Shown piece by piece: positions 1 through 12,230 of a DNA stretch of 64,000 bases. The notes under the pieces were generated by a model that was given only the letters and a program-made list of their open reading frames with translations, ran no database searches and had not been told where the DNA came from. Position 1 is the first letter of the stretch. Each line of letters starts with the position of its first letter. Origin of the DNA: Apostichopus japonicus (lineage: Eukaryota > Echinodermata > Holothuroidea > Aspidochirotida > Stichopodidae); NCBI RefSeq assembly GCF_037975245.1, contig NC_092579.1, positions 8,576,001-8,640,000 on the forward strand, in the 5' to 3' direction. Position numbers and translations under genes: made by a program.

Positions 1-286
1 TGACTCCCTGTTGAATATACTTTTAAAGACCGGTACTTCCTACAGTAATTCAAAAATAGGGAAAAAACAAGTAGTTTCATCCATCCAAAATCAAATATCA
101 TACTCCTTTCAATCCTAAAATAACCTAACCAATTTCAGTATGAAATCTCTATGTTCCATTTTGAAAAATTAAAAAATTAATAACAAAAAAAACCCAAAGG
201 AAAACTGTCACTTTGCAGTTTGCAATAGGTGCATAATTGTCAGTTTTTATCAACCAAAGAAAATTTTCATTCTGAACAATACTTAC
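1..286. other. Intron or flank of the minus-strand gene
   Basis: AT-rich sequence with no supported gene. It lies on the 3' side of the minus-strand exon at 287-406, so it is most likely intron of that gene, which continues out of the window to the left. Confidence 0.4.
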
Positions 287-406
287 TACCGCCAATGTAA
301 GTCCTCCTTTGATTTCTTCTTAGGTAGTCTCTGGTGTCGTCATAGAAACCCATGAAGAGACCAACCACACCCTTGCTTCGTGTGGACCTTGCACCATAGT
401 AGCTTC
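287..406 (-). CDS. Internal exon of an unrecognised minus-strand gene
   Basis: On the minus strand a pyrimidine-rich acceptor ending in CAG lies just above base 406, and a consensus donor GTAAGT lies at 286-281. Between them 120 bases stay open and encode about 39 residues beginning SYYGARSTRSKGVVGLF and ending RRNQRRTYIGG. The exon enters needing two bases and leaves at phase 1. This fits the phase-1 donor of the minus-strand first exon at 2677-2836, and joining the two reads ..DAKYG then SYYG... The segment is basic, rich in Tyr, Arg and Gly, and has no cysteine. I do not recognise the family. The remaining exons would lie left of the window. The evidence is open frame, good splice sites and phase match only. 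Confidence 0.55.
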
Positions 407-2676
407 CTGAGAAAGAACATTAAACCAAGACTTGGAACTGTAGCAATACAATAAATACAAGGCAATGTTTGCTCAAAAACCTCTGATTTTGACTAAAGTT
501 GTCTTGTGGCATCAACCTTGGCTTACAGCACTATCGTGAACACTGTACAGTGGGATTCTTCATGAGAAAAAAAGCAAAAACCAAAGATTTTTGTGTGTGT
601 GTCTGTGGCTAGACTTTGGTAGTACAACTCAGAAAGCTTCCATTATATACAATGAACTTACAGTAGTACAGTACTAACCAATCACAGTTGAACAAAGGGA
701 CTGCTTAGATTTCCTGACCTGAATTTAGGTTAGTCCAAGAAATCAAGAGTGCTACCAATAAAAATCTTTACTGCCTTGCCCTGCCTACAGTATAAATGCA
801 CATACCAGTGCTAATTTTGAAGATTTTTTTTTCTGGTCTTCCCACTACTTTGGGCCAGCAACACTGCCCTTCAGGTGGATCACTAGTCTTCCACTATTTT
901 GTTTTATTTTAGTATCTTGAAAGTGATTGAGGACAATTACTAATTTATTCATTAAAAAAATTTACTGTTTGGTGGTAGTTAGTTTGTCCACGAGACAACC
1001 TCCCAAGATGGTTTTGGCTGTCCAAACGAGATATATCTGTCTTCTGGAACAACCTTTTTAAAACATTTGCTCCGCTGTACAGTACAGTAGAAAACTGACA
1101 CATTGGCCTACCACTATTTTTTGTTTGATTTCGGTATCTTGAAAGTGATGGAGAGTGATACCAATTTAATCAAGTTTTAACCTTTTTTTGTTTCTATATA
1201 TATTCTAATTTTCGTAAACTGTACAAATTTTGGTGTTTTGACCCTTTTGTTGAAAATTGACTTTTTATGATTTTCATTTGAAAAAATCCAACATGCACTG
1301 TAAACAACTTTTATATTTAGTTACCACAGGTTTAGTACAGTACATGGAAAATACATCAGACTATAGTATCAAGGAAGGGTACTGTATCGTTCAGTTTGGA
1401 AGAAAATAAGACGAACATCAATTTCTTGCAAATGGCGGAAAGTCTGCTCAGATTATAACTTTATTTAAATTAACCTACTTGCTTTATTTACTTTAGAATT
1501 ATACAGACTAGATTTAACTTCTTCTTTTCTTTCTCTCATTGGGCCCATTGTTAAACAGACAAATCTAAACAAGAGCAAACAGAATCAAGGGGAAGGAGCA
1601 AATTTACACAGTGAAGTAAAGTTTATTGAAGGTAAACAAATGAAATGACCAATTGTTTACAGGAGCGCAGGTGGAACATTTACTTCCCTTTACCTACAGA
1701 TACTCTTAATCAAACACAGTTTGCTGAAAGTCTTCAACCATGAAAGGTACATTAAACATTGGGTTGTTAGCTATTAAATACCCATTGCCCTTTCATGGAT
1801 TCTAGATTTGATCTAAAAGCCTATGACCACACCCACCAAATTACAGTATCTGTCTTTGTTGAAGGAGTAACACACATTAGCAGTTTGAACCGTTTTCCCT
1901 TAGATAGTTTGTTTCCCACAACTTCAGAAATCTCTTCCTCGGTCAATTTATTTAGCAGAGACACAATCTTATATGAATTCAAATCTTCCTGCCTGTGCAC
2001 ATACAGTCCATATTATCGCTCAGACTTGCAAAGTACCAGCAGCACAAAATTTACCCATTTCTTCTTTTGAAGGAGAAACATTTTAGCGGTGCATGCTAGA
2101 ATTAAAGTTTATTAAACACCCCAAATTTACAGTACTCTACTGTATAGTGCTTGGTGTTGAAGCTTTTATGAACAATATTCAGTGTTTGCAAATCTTTTTG
2201 CCAATATTCTGATTAATTGATCACTTTCATAAATTCTGTGAATTGCTTATAAAAGATCACAGAAAAGTCATATTTAACATTTTTTTTGGCATAGTTTGCC
2301 AAATTAATAAGATCAATATACAGTAGCTGGCTTACAGGTATTTCTCCTTATTTTGCTCATAGAATCTTTGTAATATCGCTACTGTAATGTACATGTGAAG
2401 TAACAATTTCTCAATTTCTTTACCGTGCCAAAAACTTGGACTTCATGAAATATTTCTTATCGAATAAAACCACTGTTGGTTTTTGGTGACTGAATGAAAT
2501 GAATGGGATTCTTCAATTCTATTGCAAACAATTATTGAAATATACACTATAACGATCAAATCCATCACTTTCTTGCAAAAGGATTGACACAGGTCTTTTC
2601 ACAGTCGCACCTCAACATTTCCATATATTTAAAATTAAAAGCACATCTGGACCGTCCATACTTAACAGCATCTTAC
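407..2676 (-). other. Probable intron of the minus-strand gene
   Basis: About 2.3 kb between two phase-compatible minus-strand exons. It has poly-A/T runs and many copies of TACAGTA or TACTGTA. No further exon, RNA gene or transposon could be supported by eye. The 91-residue open frame at 1795-2070 has no domain or splice support. Confidence 0.4.
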
Positions 2677-2836
2677 CGTACTTTGCATCGAGGGATGCCC
2701 AGAGAGCCAGAGTGGTAAGCGTCGAAAGTATTACCAGTGTCCACACGAGCCAATGCGCCATCTTCGCCACACTGTACCGTTCTAAGACCTTGAGAGAATG
2801 CGTAGGAGACTTCTGTGAAGTTTTGTCGGTATCCAT
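2677..2836 (-). CDS. First coding exon of an unrecognised minus-strand gene with a signal or anchor segment
   Basis: An ATG at 2836 (minus strand), or an in-frame ATG at 2761, opens a frame running to a good donor (G|GTAAGA, intron starting at 2676), giving 160 coding bases and a phase-1 end. From the second ATG the product starts MAHWLVWTLVILSTLTTLAL, a hydrophobic stretch of about 20 residues suited to a signal peptide or type II anchor, followed by WASLDAKYG. Its phase matches the exon at 287-406. The longer start would add 25 polar residues ahead of the membrane segment, so I favour the second ATG on signal-peptide grounds, though this is not decided. Family not recognised. Confidence 0.5.
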
Positions 2837-5800
2837 CTTGACAGTTCGACACGGACGGTATCATTTGGAATAGGACCCGGAAGACTACCCTTCGAAAATG
2901 GAATCAGAAACAAAACATCTTTAACCAAACACGTTTCAGATGTAATTATATACTGTAGTCTGTCAATTTACACTAAAGATACATACTGTACAGTACTGAC
3001 ATATATACACATGTATGCTTAAAACATTAAAACAGCTTAATAAAGTACAGTAGTAGTACTCAGCAATATTGAGAGCGGCACCCAATTTTGCAGCAATGAT
3101 AAAAGCTACTGCACATACAGTACTAGTGTTGTACAATAGGAAGGCATACATACTGTACACGTACACTGCTCCAGTTGTTTAAAAGCATCAACTGTTTAGG
3201 CCTAACTTTCATCAAAACTATATATGGTTTGTACATCCTCAGGCTGTAGAATCCAATTTATTACTAGGCCAATCCCATTGAAGCAATCATTAAGGGGAAA
3301 GGAGCTCTGTTATGCAATGAGTTTGCACAGTACAGGTACCTGCAAATTGTATCACAACTTTATTACAAAGAAGATCATATTTTTAATTTTTCAGATCCAA
3401 TCTTTGCTAGAGCATATAATAATATACATAACAAGATTGCTGTACCAGCAATGTCTGCAAACTGAAGTTGTAACCGCGGTATTGTAGCACGTACAACAAA
3501 TACTGCATCCTGCTTCATCACTAGTTGAATGATTTGTTCTTTTCTTCTCTTGCTTGCATTTAATGTATAATCTTTCTATAAACCTCCCAGAGTGTATATT
3601 ACACAATATTGTGATCTCAATGTACTGCAGCAGCATTGTCAGGAATGCGGAATTCTGCGTCCAGAGGCGATGTATCAGACAGTGACGAAAAATCTTCAAA
3701 TTGCTTAAAATGTGCGCTGACACAAACCGTTTCTTTCTTGAAAAACAAACCATAAGTACACACAGTCACAACTAGGCCTCTATGCAAGACATGAACATTG
3801 AACACATTTTTGAATGAACATCTTTCTTTCGTTTTAAATAAAAACTACAACTTCTTCTCCAAAGAACCAAAATTTCTTATGATCCAACAGATGATTGAAT
3901 TTGTTTGAAAACAAAATAAATCAAATTTACAATCAACTGCAAGGTGCGGGTTGAAAACATTAATTACAAAAATTTTCACATACATCATGTGCTAAAAATA
4001 GTCAATAATGCTTTTCCATATTCCCTGTGATCTGATTGGCTAAGAGCGCCTTACCCATTGTCTGGAACCTTAATTGCAACTGTAGTGCTGAAAGAACATA
4101 AAGTTTGTTGTGTAACAACAATTTATTTTAACATTACTTTCCCCTGTGTCTATATAGCGAAGTTTGTGGTATAGGCTATCATATGTGTGCACTCAAATAT
4201 CTTATAGTTAGGACTTGTTGACAACACATTTTGACAAACTGCGGTTATGGTACAAAGTTGTAATTGAACTGTTTCTAAGAATATTTTGAATTATCCATTT
4301 TGATCACACAATGTTATGAGTTGAGACAATTTATAAATCTTGTGGAAAGCTAATGTTCATCTCTGATACTGCAAAGGATTTTTCATCTCACAGTATATCT
4401 GTTCTCTCTGCATTTAGAATTGCTATAGTAATATGTGCATTCATAACACATTAATTTCTTTGTTGCAAATTGTTTTGCTGACCATTTCACCACGTGCTTC
4501 AGTTATTTATTTAGTTTTGTGCCACATTCATACCTTGTCAAAAGTAGCCATAGAAGCTCAAGTTTTTTTTATAGACATTGCATAACAAGTTATTCACATA
4601 CAAATACTGTAATGGGAAAAGGGTCAGATCTGGACAGGATTGAACCAACTTCCTATATATAATGGTTTTGAAAAGGTTGTACATTATATATTTCACAAAA
4701 TAAAAAATCAATTTCTAGCAAGTATTTAATTATTCAACATTTGCTAGCATATCCTGGCCCAGAGGGCTATTTTTATGTACATGTTATATACAGTACTGTA
4801 GTACAGTGTTGTGAAAGTGAAAGCAAAGAGCTGGCTTAAAGGTTACCAGATGAGAAGAAAATAGGCAGTTTCTTTTGCCTAGGAGAGGGAATTAATTTAT
4901 CCAGTATCAGATCATGAATGGTCAAAAGGTTACCAAATTGACAGATTTATATCATTTTTTTTTGTACTATGTGTAAGAATATTTCATTGTACACATATAC
5001 TATAGTAGTCTATTAATCACATACATACATATGTATGACAGAGAGTATATATATTGGAAAGTTTCAATATTTTGGTTATTTCGAACATTATTGTAATAAC
5101 TACAGTAGTCAGGGATTTTAACATAAAATATTTCTTTTCTTGCAAAAAGCTGCTCTAAGCAGACTCCATTGGCAAAATTTATGGTATTGCTCTTGTTGAA
5201 AAAAGCTTAAGTTAAGTTTGGTGAAAGGTGGAGGAGAAAGTTACGATGCACATGTATGTAGGTCCTGGGCATCACAGCAAAATGCAGTGTTTGCTTAGAG
5301 GAGTAGGGGAGCACAGTATGGCTGGAAGGTGCCCAACACAGTATGGTAAGAAAGGCACTTTGGCTCAATTTAACATCCTATACGCCGGGTGCCCAGAGCT
5401 CCTTGTTACTGTATTTGGGCGGCCAAACTTCATGGCTGAAAAGCCTGTTGAGCTACAATTGCTGACTTTCTTTGCAGTGCAGTATTAAAGTAAATTTCAC
5501 TAGTCTAGCAAAAAAATGCATTGGAACAACACCAAGGTAATGACTGGTATAATCGATTAGCACATGGGTCTCAATTTTCTAGCCATGATTATGAAAATAT
5601 GAACTGATATTATCTTGCGATACATTGTAGAAATACTGCAACTCATGCATGAAGTTTGTACATATCTATTTAATATGAGTTAATCAAACTCGGTTTGCAA
5701 TGCTTCTCAAAGCAAAGAAAAAACTCTTTAGAAACATCAAGCCTTTTAAGGCCTTTATAAAAACGTAGCACTTAGTTCTTTTCTAACTTTAAAATTAATT

Positions 5801-8080
5801 TACAGTAGGCCTGGACTATGATTAAGATTAAATTCAACAAACTTACGCTCCAGAGTCCAACAGTTTGGAACAGTTGTTGGACTGATCTAACTAGTCTTCA
5901 GCTTAAGGAGTAAGGCCACTAAGGGTGTCATTGTAAGCTAGCCCTACTTACGCAGTGGTTAGGCCTAGTACTAATTAGGCCAATGCCTATACTACTAGTA
6001 CTAGTAGTAGTGAGGTACACCTTGAGACTGACTTCTTGTACCCTTCTTCAATATTACCTCAGTTAGGAGCACAACACCCGTCTCTCTTACTGCCTCTGAT
6101 CCACGGCTCTTGTTACTGATCGTAAACGTAACTTTGACCATTTACCGTAACTTGTCATTCGACTCACACAAGGGCATCGTCGCGTTATGAAGGATATGGA
6201 ACTGATCAAGGTAGCCTACTCACAGCAATAACGCGACAAGTGTTACGTGTACAGTGAAGTGTGCATTGATTGATTGTTACGATGTTTACTCTGTTGACAG
6301 GTGGCACTATAATATAAAGTTTACATGAAGGTTGGGTTTATCGGTAATATCAACAGGTTAGCGAGCAAGTTTACCGCGGTTGACGAGGTGTATAGGTGGA
6401 GTTGGGAAGGGAAGAGAGGGGGAAGGAAGGATCGAGGGGGAGGAGAACAAGTACAATCGCATAACAAGCAGCCATACTCGTTCAGCTGGATTCTACAGCT
6501 ATTTCAATGTCAATTTTAAATTTATTTCTCATATGTATGTACAAGCGTACAAGATTAATTCATAACTAATATTACAGTAGGAAGGGTTAACGTATGAATG
6601 ACAATAGACAAATAGCAAGGCTGTTATCTCAGCCAGCGACCAAGTAGAACTAAAAAAAGGAAACACTTACATTAAGTTCAGAGGGGAAAGAAAGACAGAG
6701 AAAAACCGAAGAATTGTTCTGGATTGGAAATATGCCCAGTAGCCGAACGTATTTGTACACTGTAGCATAAACAACCGTTTTAGAAACCGAAATTTGTTAT
6801 AGATCAAATTATATTGAAATAACTACAATACGGAATCATATAAGTCCCATCTATAGTTTACGTTAATATAATTGTTGATCTTGTAGTTTTCAAGATATCT
6901 TACTTTTGTTATTAATAATTTCAGATAGCTTCAATTAATTTCAGATGATTTGATATTATAATTCAGCCCCTAGTATCTGGCAATGAACTTTGATGTATGA
7001 AATTCCGACACATTTCTTCGATTCTGTAATATTTTAACATATTTGCAAGATGGAAAGTCAAAAGGGAAGGCATTTTATTAGTGTCTAAAGTAAAGCTCTT
7101 GTCGTTTTTTTCTTATTCAGTTGGTATTCAAAATGATGTTGTCGTCTGCGACTAAGTAATTGCTGTTGTCTGAAATGAAAAAGTCGTTCTTCTCCTTCTC
7201 CCTCTCCTTCTCCAGCTTCTCCTTCTCCATCTCCTTCCTACAACATTGCTAAAAATGAGAAAGTAAGACTCACAAATTACAACAAATATCCAGAACTGCC
7301 TCCCCTAGGGGATGGAGCTCCACCCCCCCCTCCTCCCCCGTTAACTCATTTATGCTTTTCAAATAGCTAAAACATATCAAAACAAATTCCAAGACATTGG
7401 TGCCATATATCATATATGTGCCATATTCCATTTATCATTTGGCGTAAAATTACCAAAAGATACCAAAAGATTGTCATTAATATTGCACCCAAAACATGTC
7501 TCAGAATAACACTATCACAGCAGCCATGCACTCAGATGACTATCAAGATTGTTGAGTTTTTGGTTTCATTATTTTGAATTGTTGAATTCCGCCCTCGGTT
7601 CTTTAAGCAAAGAGAAAGCACTGAAATTCGTTCAGTTTAGAAAATGTATAAAGTTGGATATAAAATGGTCGAAGTTCCATCTGGAACATTGTTGCATTTA
7701 CATAACTTAACTTCCTCTGGATCCGCCGCCCAAGCCCAGATCGCAGTCCAGTTTCACACAAAACAACAAAGAGAACTGCATTGAAAGTGATTTCAAAACT
7801 AAGGTACTTGACCTGAACAAGAAGATATTTGTAAAGTATGAAAGTAACCACTAAATGTCTCAATTGTATGACATTTAAAAAATAAATCTCATTGCTTGCT
7901 GTATTTACAAGTTCTCAAGACCTTTGCTAATCATACGGGTATGCGGTTGTTACTCATGTCCAATTTCTCAACTTGAAAAGCAAGCAAAAACATCAACAAA
8001 TCGTTGCTATTATAAATTAAAACCGTTGCAAAAGTTTGGAGGAAAATTGGAAAAATAATAACATCTGGATTTTTTAGTTA
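2837..8080. other. Intergenic sequence without supported genes
   Basis: This stretch should hold the 5' UTR and promoter of the minus-strand gene. Short open frames here (for example 3391-3753 minus, 5228-5488 plus, 7603-7863 minus) lack domains, splice context or convincing composition. The palindromic word TACAGTA/TACTGTA recurs up to about 6.6 kb. A CT-rich low-complexity tract lies near 7190-7240. Nothing else could be supported. Confidence 0.4.
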
Positions 8081-8088
8081 GTTCGATT

Positions 8089-8375
8089 CAGGCGCGTAGC
8101 CAAGGGGGGGGGGGGGCGAAGGGGGCTGACGCCCCCCCCTTGAGCATATATATTTTTAATGTTTTTATGATATCGCTAATATTTTCAAAAGAGAAAATGC
8201 TAAGATGAAACTTACAAGGCCTGGGAAGTTCCATTTCCAGCGATCTGGGAGGCATTTTCAGCCAAAATTTTCTTGTACGCTTCGCGCCAATCATGGTGGC
8301 GCTACGCTTAGATAGTTTGCAATGCCGAATCTACCGTTTCACTCCTCCATTGGCAAATTCCTGGCTACGCGCCTG
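8089..8375. mobile_element. hAT-type MITE, complete, with 8-bp target duplication
   Basis: The 287-bp element starts CAGGCGCGTAGCCAAGG and ends CCTGGCTACGCGCCTG, which are near-perfect terminal inverted repeats. The flanking 8 bases GTTCGATT occur at 8081-8088 and again at 8376-8383. Eight-base duplications with CAG..CTG-like termini are the signature of hAT transposons. G/C homopolymer runs follow the left end. No transposase is encoded; the 68-residue minus-strand open frame across it is incidental. It is therefore a non-autonomous element mobilised by an enzyme encoded elsewhere. Confidence 0.85.
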
Positions 8376-8383
8376 GTTCGATT

Positions 8384-9861
8384 TGCCTTGTATAAAGTTA
8401 AGATCATGATACGGATACTTGCAATAACTATCCTTTGAAAATATGATAGATCTATGGCTAGAGAAATCCAGTGAGGAGGCCCGGAAGGGGAGGGGCTAGG
8501 GGAGGGATTGGGGGTAACCCTTTCTGAAATGTTTAAAAGTTTCTACCAATTACACCATAATTCAAAGTATGTGTTGCTATATCGATAAAAAGTTCGATAT
8601 CTACCTAATTTGTCTCCCGGGCCCCATCTGCTGAGAAATCCCCTGCGGAATAATATTTTCCCTCTAAAAGTGAAAGTTTGAAACCACTCATTTTAATCGT
8701 ACGATTTCTACCCACTTTTTCGTTACTTTTGTTTCATATTGTGTTGCGCAACAAATGCGGCTAGGTTTTATCTTCTGCTTTATCCAAAGATGATACAAAC
8801 ATGACCATGGTAAACATTACCAGTCCGATATATTGCGTATAGCCTCGATGGTGATATCGTAACTTTCATTATTACTGAAAACGTTTAAGACTTCATTCAA
8901 CAGAACGGTGGTGTAGGGTAAGGGAGGGGTGGGCGGTTGTCATTCCAAGTCAATAATCAAAATTCCAAGCTTGAACAAATACAGACTCTTAGAAATAGCC
9001 CATGTGGAGTAAATATCACACGATAACTTGATTAATGACCGAGACTAATGAGTAACCTATAAATTGAGCTCATTATTTGATATCAATACTTGTATATTTG
9101 TATATTTACAATGATATAGTCTACTTTCGCTTTTCATAATAGGATGAGATTGTTCATCTCAACGTGAAACCGTGGGAATATACGGACACTCAATCAAGTT
9201 AACACAGAAGTTTGTATTTTTCTTTTCACTTCAATTGATAAATACATGTATTATAAGTAGTTGTTGCACTCGATAATTGAAGATATTTACTTTTGCTTCT
9301 AATTTACATCATCCATAAGTTGAATAAAATATGCCTCAATTGTTCGTTCTTTCTTTTATTCTATTTCTATCTTTCTTTCTTTTCTGTTTGTGATTAACAA
9401 AGGAATTGAAACAACTGAATAGCAACAAATTAATCATTTTCGAAAGATCTATCGTCCACTCTCGAGTTCTTACTTATGTTAAGATTATTTATTATGACAA
9501 ACAGTTTGTTTCGCTCTTACCTCAACAATACTGTTTCATCTACTTTAACTGAATAAAATGTATGTCCTCGTTCGTTGTTCGAACAATGACTTGTGTGCAC
9601 ATTCTACATAGCGTGAATCAGTTGTGCGAAAATTTGCAGGAGACTGAATTTGCCAACAAAAAAAACTTGGCGTACGTCAGTACGACTACATGTTGTTCTA
9701 CGCACGATATACAGAGTACTATTAATATTAGAAGACAAGGTGAACAAGACTTTGTGTTGCGGACTCTCCCGCCTTTTATTATTAATAAATTTATTTTATC
9801 TGTTAATTTGTTGAATTAGTTTCGTTTGAAATCACATCTTTGTCCAATTTTTAAAAGCAGG
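8384..9861. other. Upstream region of the LRR gene
   Basis: AT-rich sequence with no supported gene. An open frame at 9562-9819 has no recognisable domain. The promoter or an upstream non-coding exon of the LRR gene is expected here; an AG just before the start codon (ttttaaaagcag) could be a 3' splice site. Confidence 0.35.
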
Positions 9862-10672
9862 ATGGAAAGTACCGGCTTGTGTTTCCAGAGGATTATGGTG
9901 ATCTTTACTTTAATTTCTGATCTCCATTTATTTCGCATCGTAGCTTCGACCATCGAATGTAATTGCTTTGAAAACGTCATTTCTTGCGATCACAGAAATC
10001 TGACCAATTATGACATTTTACTAATCAACCAAAGGTGTCTTTACAATAACACAAGTGAGAAGTGTTTCTTGAATTTGTCGCATAACAAAATTTCTTCATT
10101 TTCGGGGTTTCATCTCGAACCGGAGGTGCAATATTTGGACTTATCTTACAACAACATTCAACGACTTCAAACGCTCGTTAAAACAAATGGTTTCGGTCAT
10201 TTAAAATCGTTGAATTTAAGTTTCAATGTGATATCCGGTGTTGTTCCAGAAGATTCTTTCCATGGGATGACTAAATTATCAAGTTTAGATCTTAGCTATA
10301 ATAACATCACTTCACTACATCCCAGATTTTTATCAGGAGTCTTGTGGCTGGAAAAATTGAATTTGACCCACAATAAACTGTCTGTATTTGAGGCAGATCT
10401 TCCTACCGTTTTGAGAAATTTAAATTTAAGTTACAACTGTCTAATGGACATCAAAACAAACTTCCAACAGTTGCAAACTTTAGATCTTACTTGTAACAGA
10501 TTGGAAATTTATCCCGTTGAGAATCAATCGGTACACGGAGATATTTTCATTAGTGGAAACTATTTTGATTGTAATTTTCAACTGATATTTCAAAGAAGCC
10601 AAGGGAGGGTTTCTTCATGCGGTAAAATTTGTACTAGACAGAATACCTTCACTTGTGCAAAGAATGAAACTG
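9862..10672 (+). CDS. Leucine-rich-repeat protein, 5' coding exon
   Basis: From the ATG at 9862 (a second in-frame ATG lies at 9895) the exon encodes about 270 residues. It begins with a hydrophobic leader around MVIFTLISDLHLF. A cysteine-bearing LRR N-cap (ECNCFENVISC) follows, then about seven leucine-rich repeats of the LxxLxLSxNxI type (YLDLSYNNI, SLNLSFNVI, SLDLSYNNI, KLNLTHNKL, NLNLSYNCL, TLDLTCNRL), and a C-terminal cap-like NYFDCNF. Many NxS/T sites fit a glycosylated extracellular domain that binds a ligand. After GAAACTG comes a consensus donor GTAAGT at 10673, so the open frame's stop at 10681-10683 is probably intronic and the gene continues at phase 1. No matching downstream exon was found with confidence. 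The start is unsettled because an acceptor-like AG precedes the first ATG. Confidence 0.75.
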
Positions 10673-12080
10673 GTAAGTTGTAATAGGACACGGTCGTTTA
10701 TTCTGTATGCTGTTGCAATGTTGCGTGTTGGACCCGGGTCGAATCTGCCTGAGAATGGGATCCCATACTAAACACTGAAAAAAAAACAATAATAACTCGC
10801 ATTGACGAAACCAGAGAGATAAATGCTAGAGCTTTCCAAAGTATAGAGAATACGATGGCTGGCGGCTGAACATGTTTCAAGTTCATGCATTGCTCATCTT
10901 GGGACAGTGTTTAATAGCAAGGGGTAGAGTTTCCGCCATTGTGGTCCATATAATTCAGCCAAACGGTAATCGATTAAATTAAACGAATTTAAATTTATGA
11001 AATATCTTTATACAATTTTTATCAGTAATTTCAAATAAAACAGTAGTTTACATACACAAGTATACAGAATTATGTATTGTCTCTTGGAAGGTGTTATCTA
11101 AAAAATGAGGTATTGTTTATGTTGCTTGTGGCGCAATAAATCGATATATTATGAAGTATATACATTTCTGTTCAGCTGTAGCCATCTGAGCTGTAGCCAG
11201 CTGAGATGTGTAGAATGGGGTTACATGCGGAGGCGTTAGAGTATTGACAAATTTTAGATATCAATTCCAGAATGAAAATATTAAGTTGAAAATATTAAAC
11301 ATGGATTTATCCCTGTTATTTTGTTAGACTATAGAGCAATTTATATCTTGCATTTCACAAGAAACGTAACATTTGAGTCGGTCTGAATTTCAGACACCGA
11401 TACGTTACATACTTAGAGGTGTATTATTTAATTAATCTTGTATCACTTTCTAACTGTCATTTATAATTTCCCTGATGTTTTAGAAAAAATATTTGTCATT
11501 CCAGTCAGATTCCTGTTGTTTATTTAACTATAGTAAATTCAGATTAGATTCAATTAGATTGTAACGGGGATTTATATTTTACATACTGCTTATATGCAAA
11601 TGATTGAAATCGATGTATATTGTCTAAGGCGATGAGAAATGTACATGATTAAATAAATAAAAAAATCATATCTTAGAACTGATTTTTAGTTCCGTCAAAT
11701 GTTTTTTTTAGTTCCAAAACGAATATCAGTAATTATACAAGACAAGCTTTTTTTTTTGGCAATTGCAAAATCTCCCTAGGCAAGTTGTCTTCAATCCTAG
11801 TTAAAGCATATAGGTCGCAAAAACTATTGCTATATCAAGGTGGAACATGTTAATATCACCTATTATACAACACCTAATTGTATTCTGGTCATTTGATTGG
11901 TCAATTGCTCGTTAATTGCATGCAAAATCCGCTCTATTCCACTCTATGAAATAGAACCATGGGTTATACTTTTATGGTAGCACTTTTTTTCAATGGTAAG
12001 AGAGCAGAGAAACCTGTCTGTTCAAAACAATCTGTTGCATGAGTGCATTTTACCCATCTTAATATAATATGTTGTATAAA
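10673..12080. other. Probable intron or 3' flank of the LRR gene
   Basis: AT-rich sequence after the LRR exon donor, with no supported exon or repeat family. Small direct repeats (ctgtagccatctgag / ctgtagccagctgag near 11176-11205) are present. Confidence 0.35.
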
Positions 12081-12230
12081 ACAAATAATGAATGGTTTCC
12101 ATTTAAGCAATCATTCGTTGAAAGATGTAATTTGTTCCATTCAACTCGGCTGCGCCTCGTTGAATGGAACATTCCATTTTCAACTCATGAAATATTTGCA
12201 CTATTGCACCCATTACCATTCATTATTTGT
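12081..12230. repeat. Nested palindrome, foldback or MITE-like
   Basis: An outer perfect 16-bp inverted repeat (acaaataatgaatggt at 12081-12096 and its complement at 12215-12230) encloses a perfect 13-bp inner hairpin (12133-12145 with 12159-12171, loop tcggctgcgcctc). Both share nearly the same centre. This symmetry fits a small foldback or MITE-type element. No target duplication was found, so the true ends are unsure. Confidence 0.55.
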
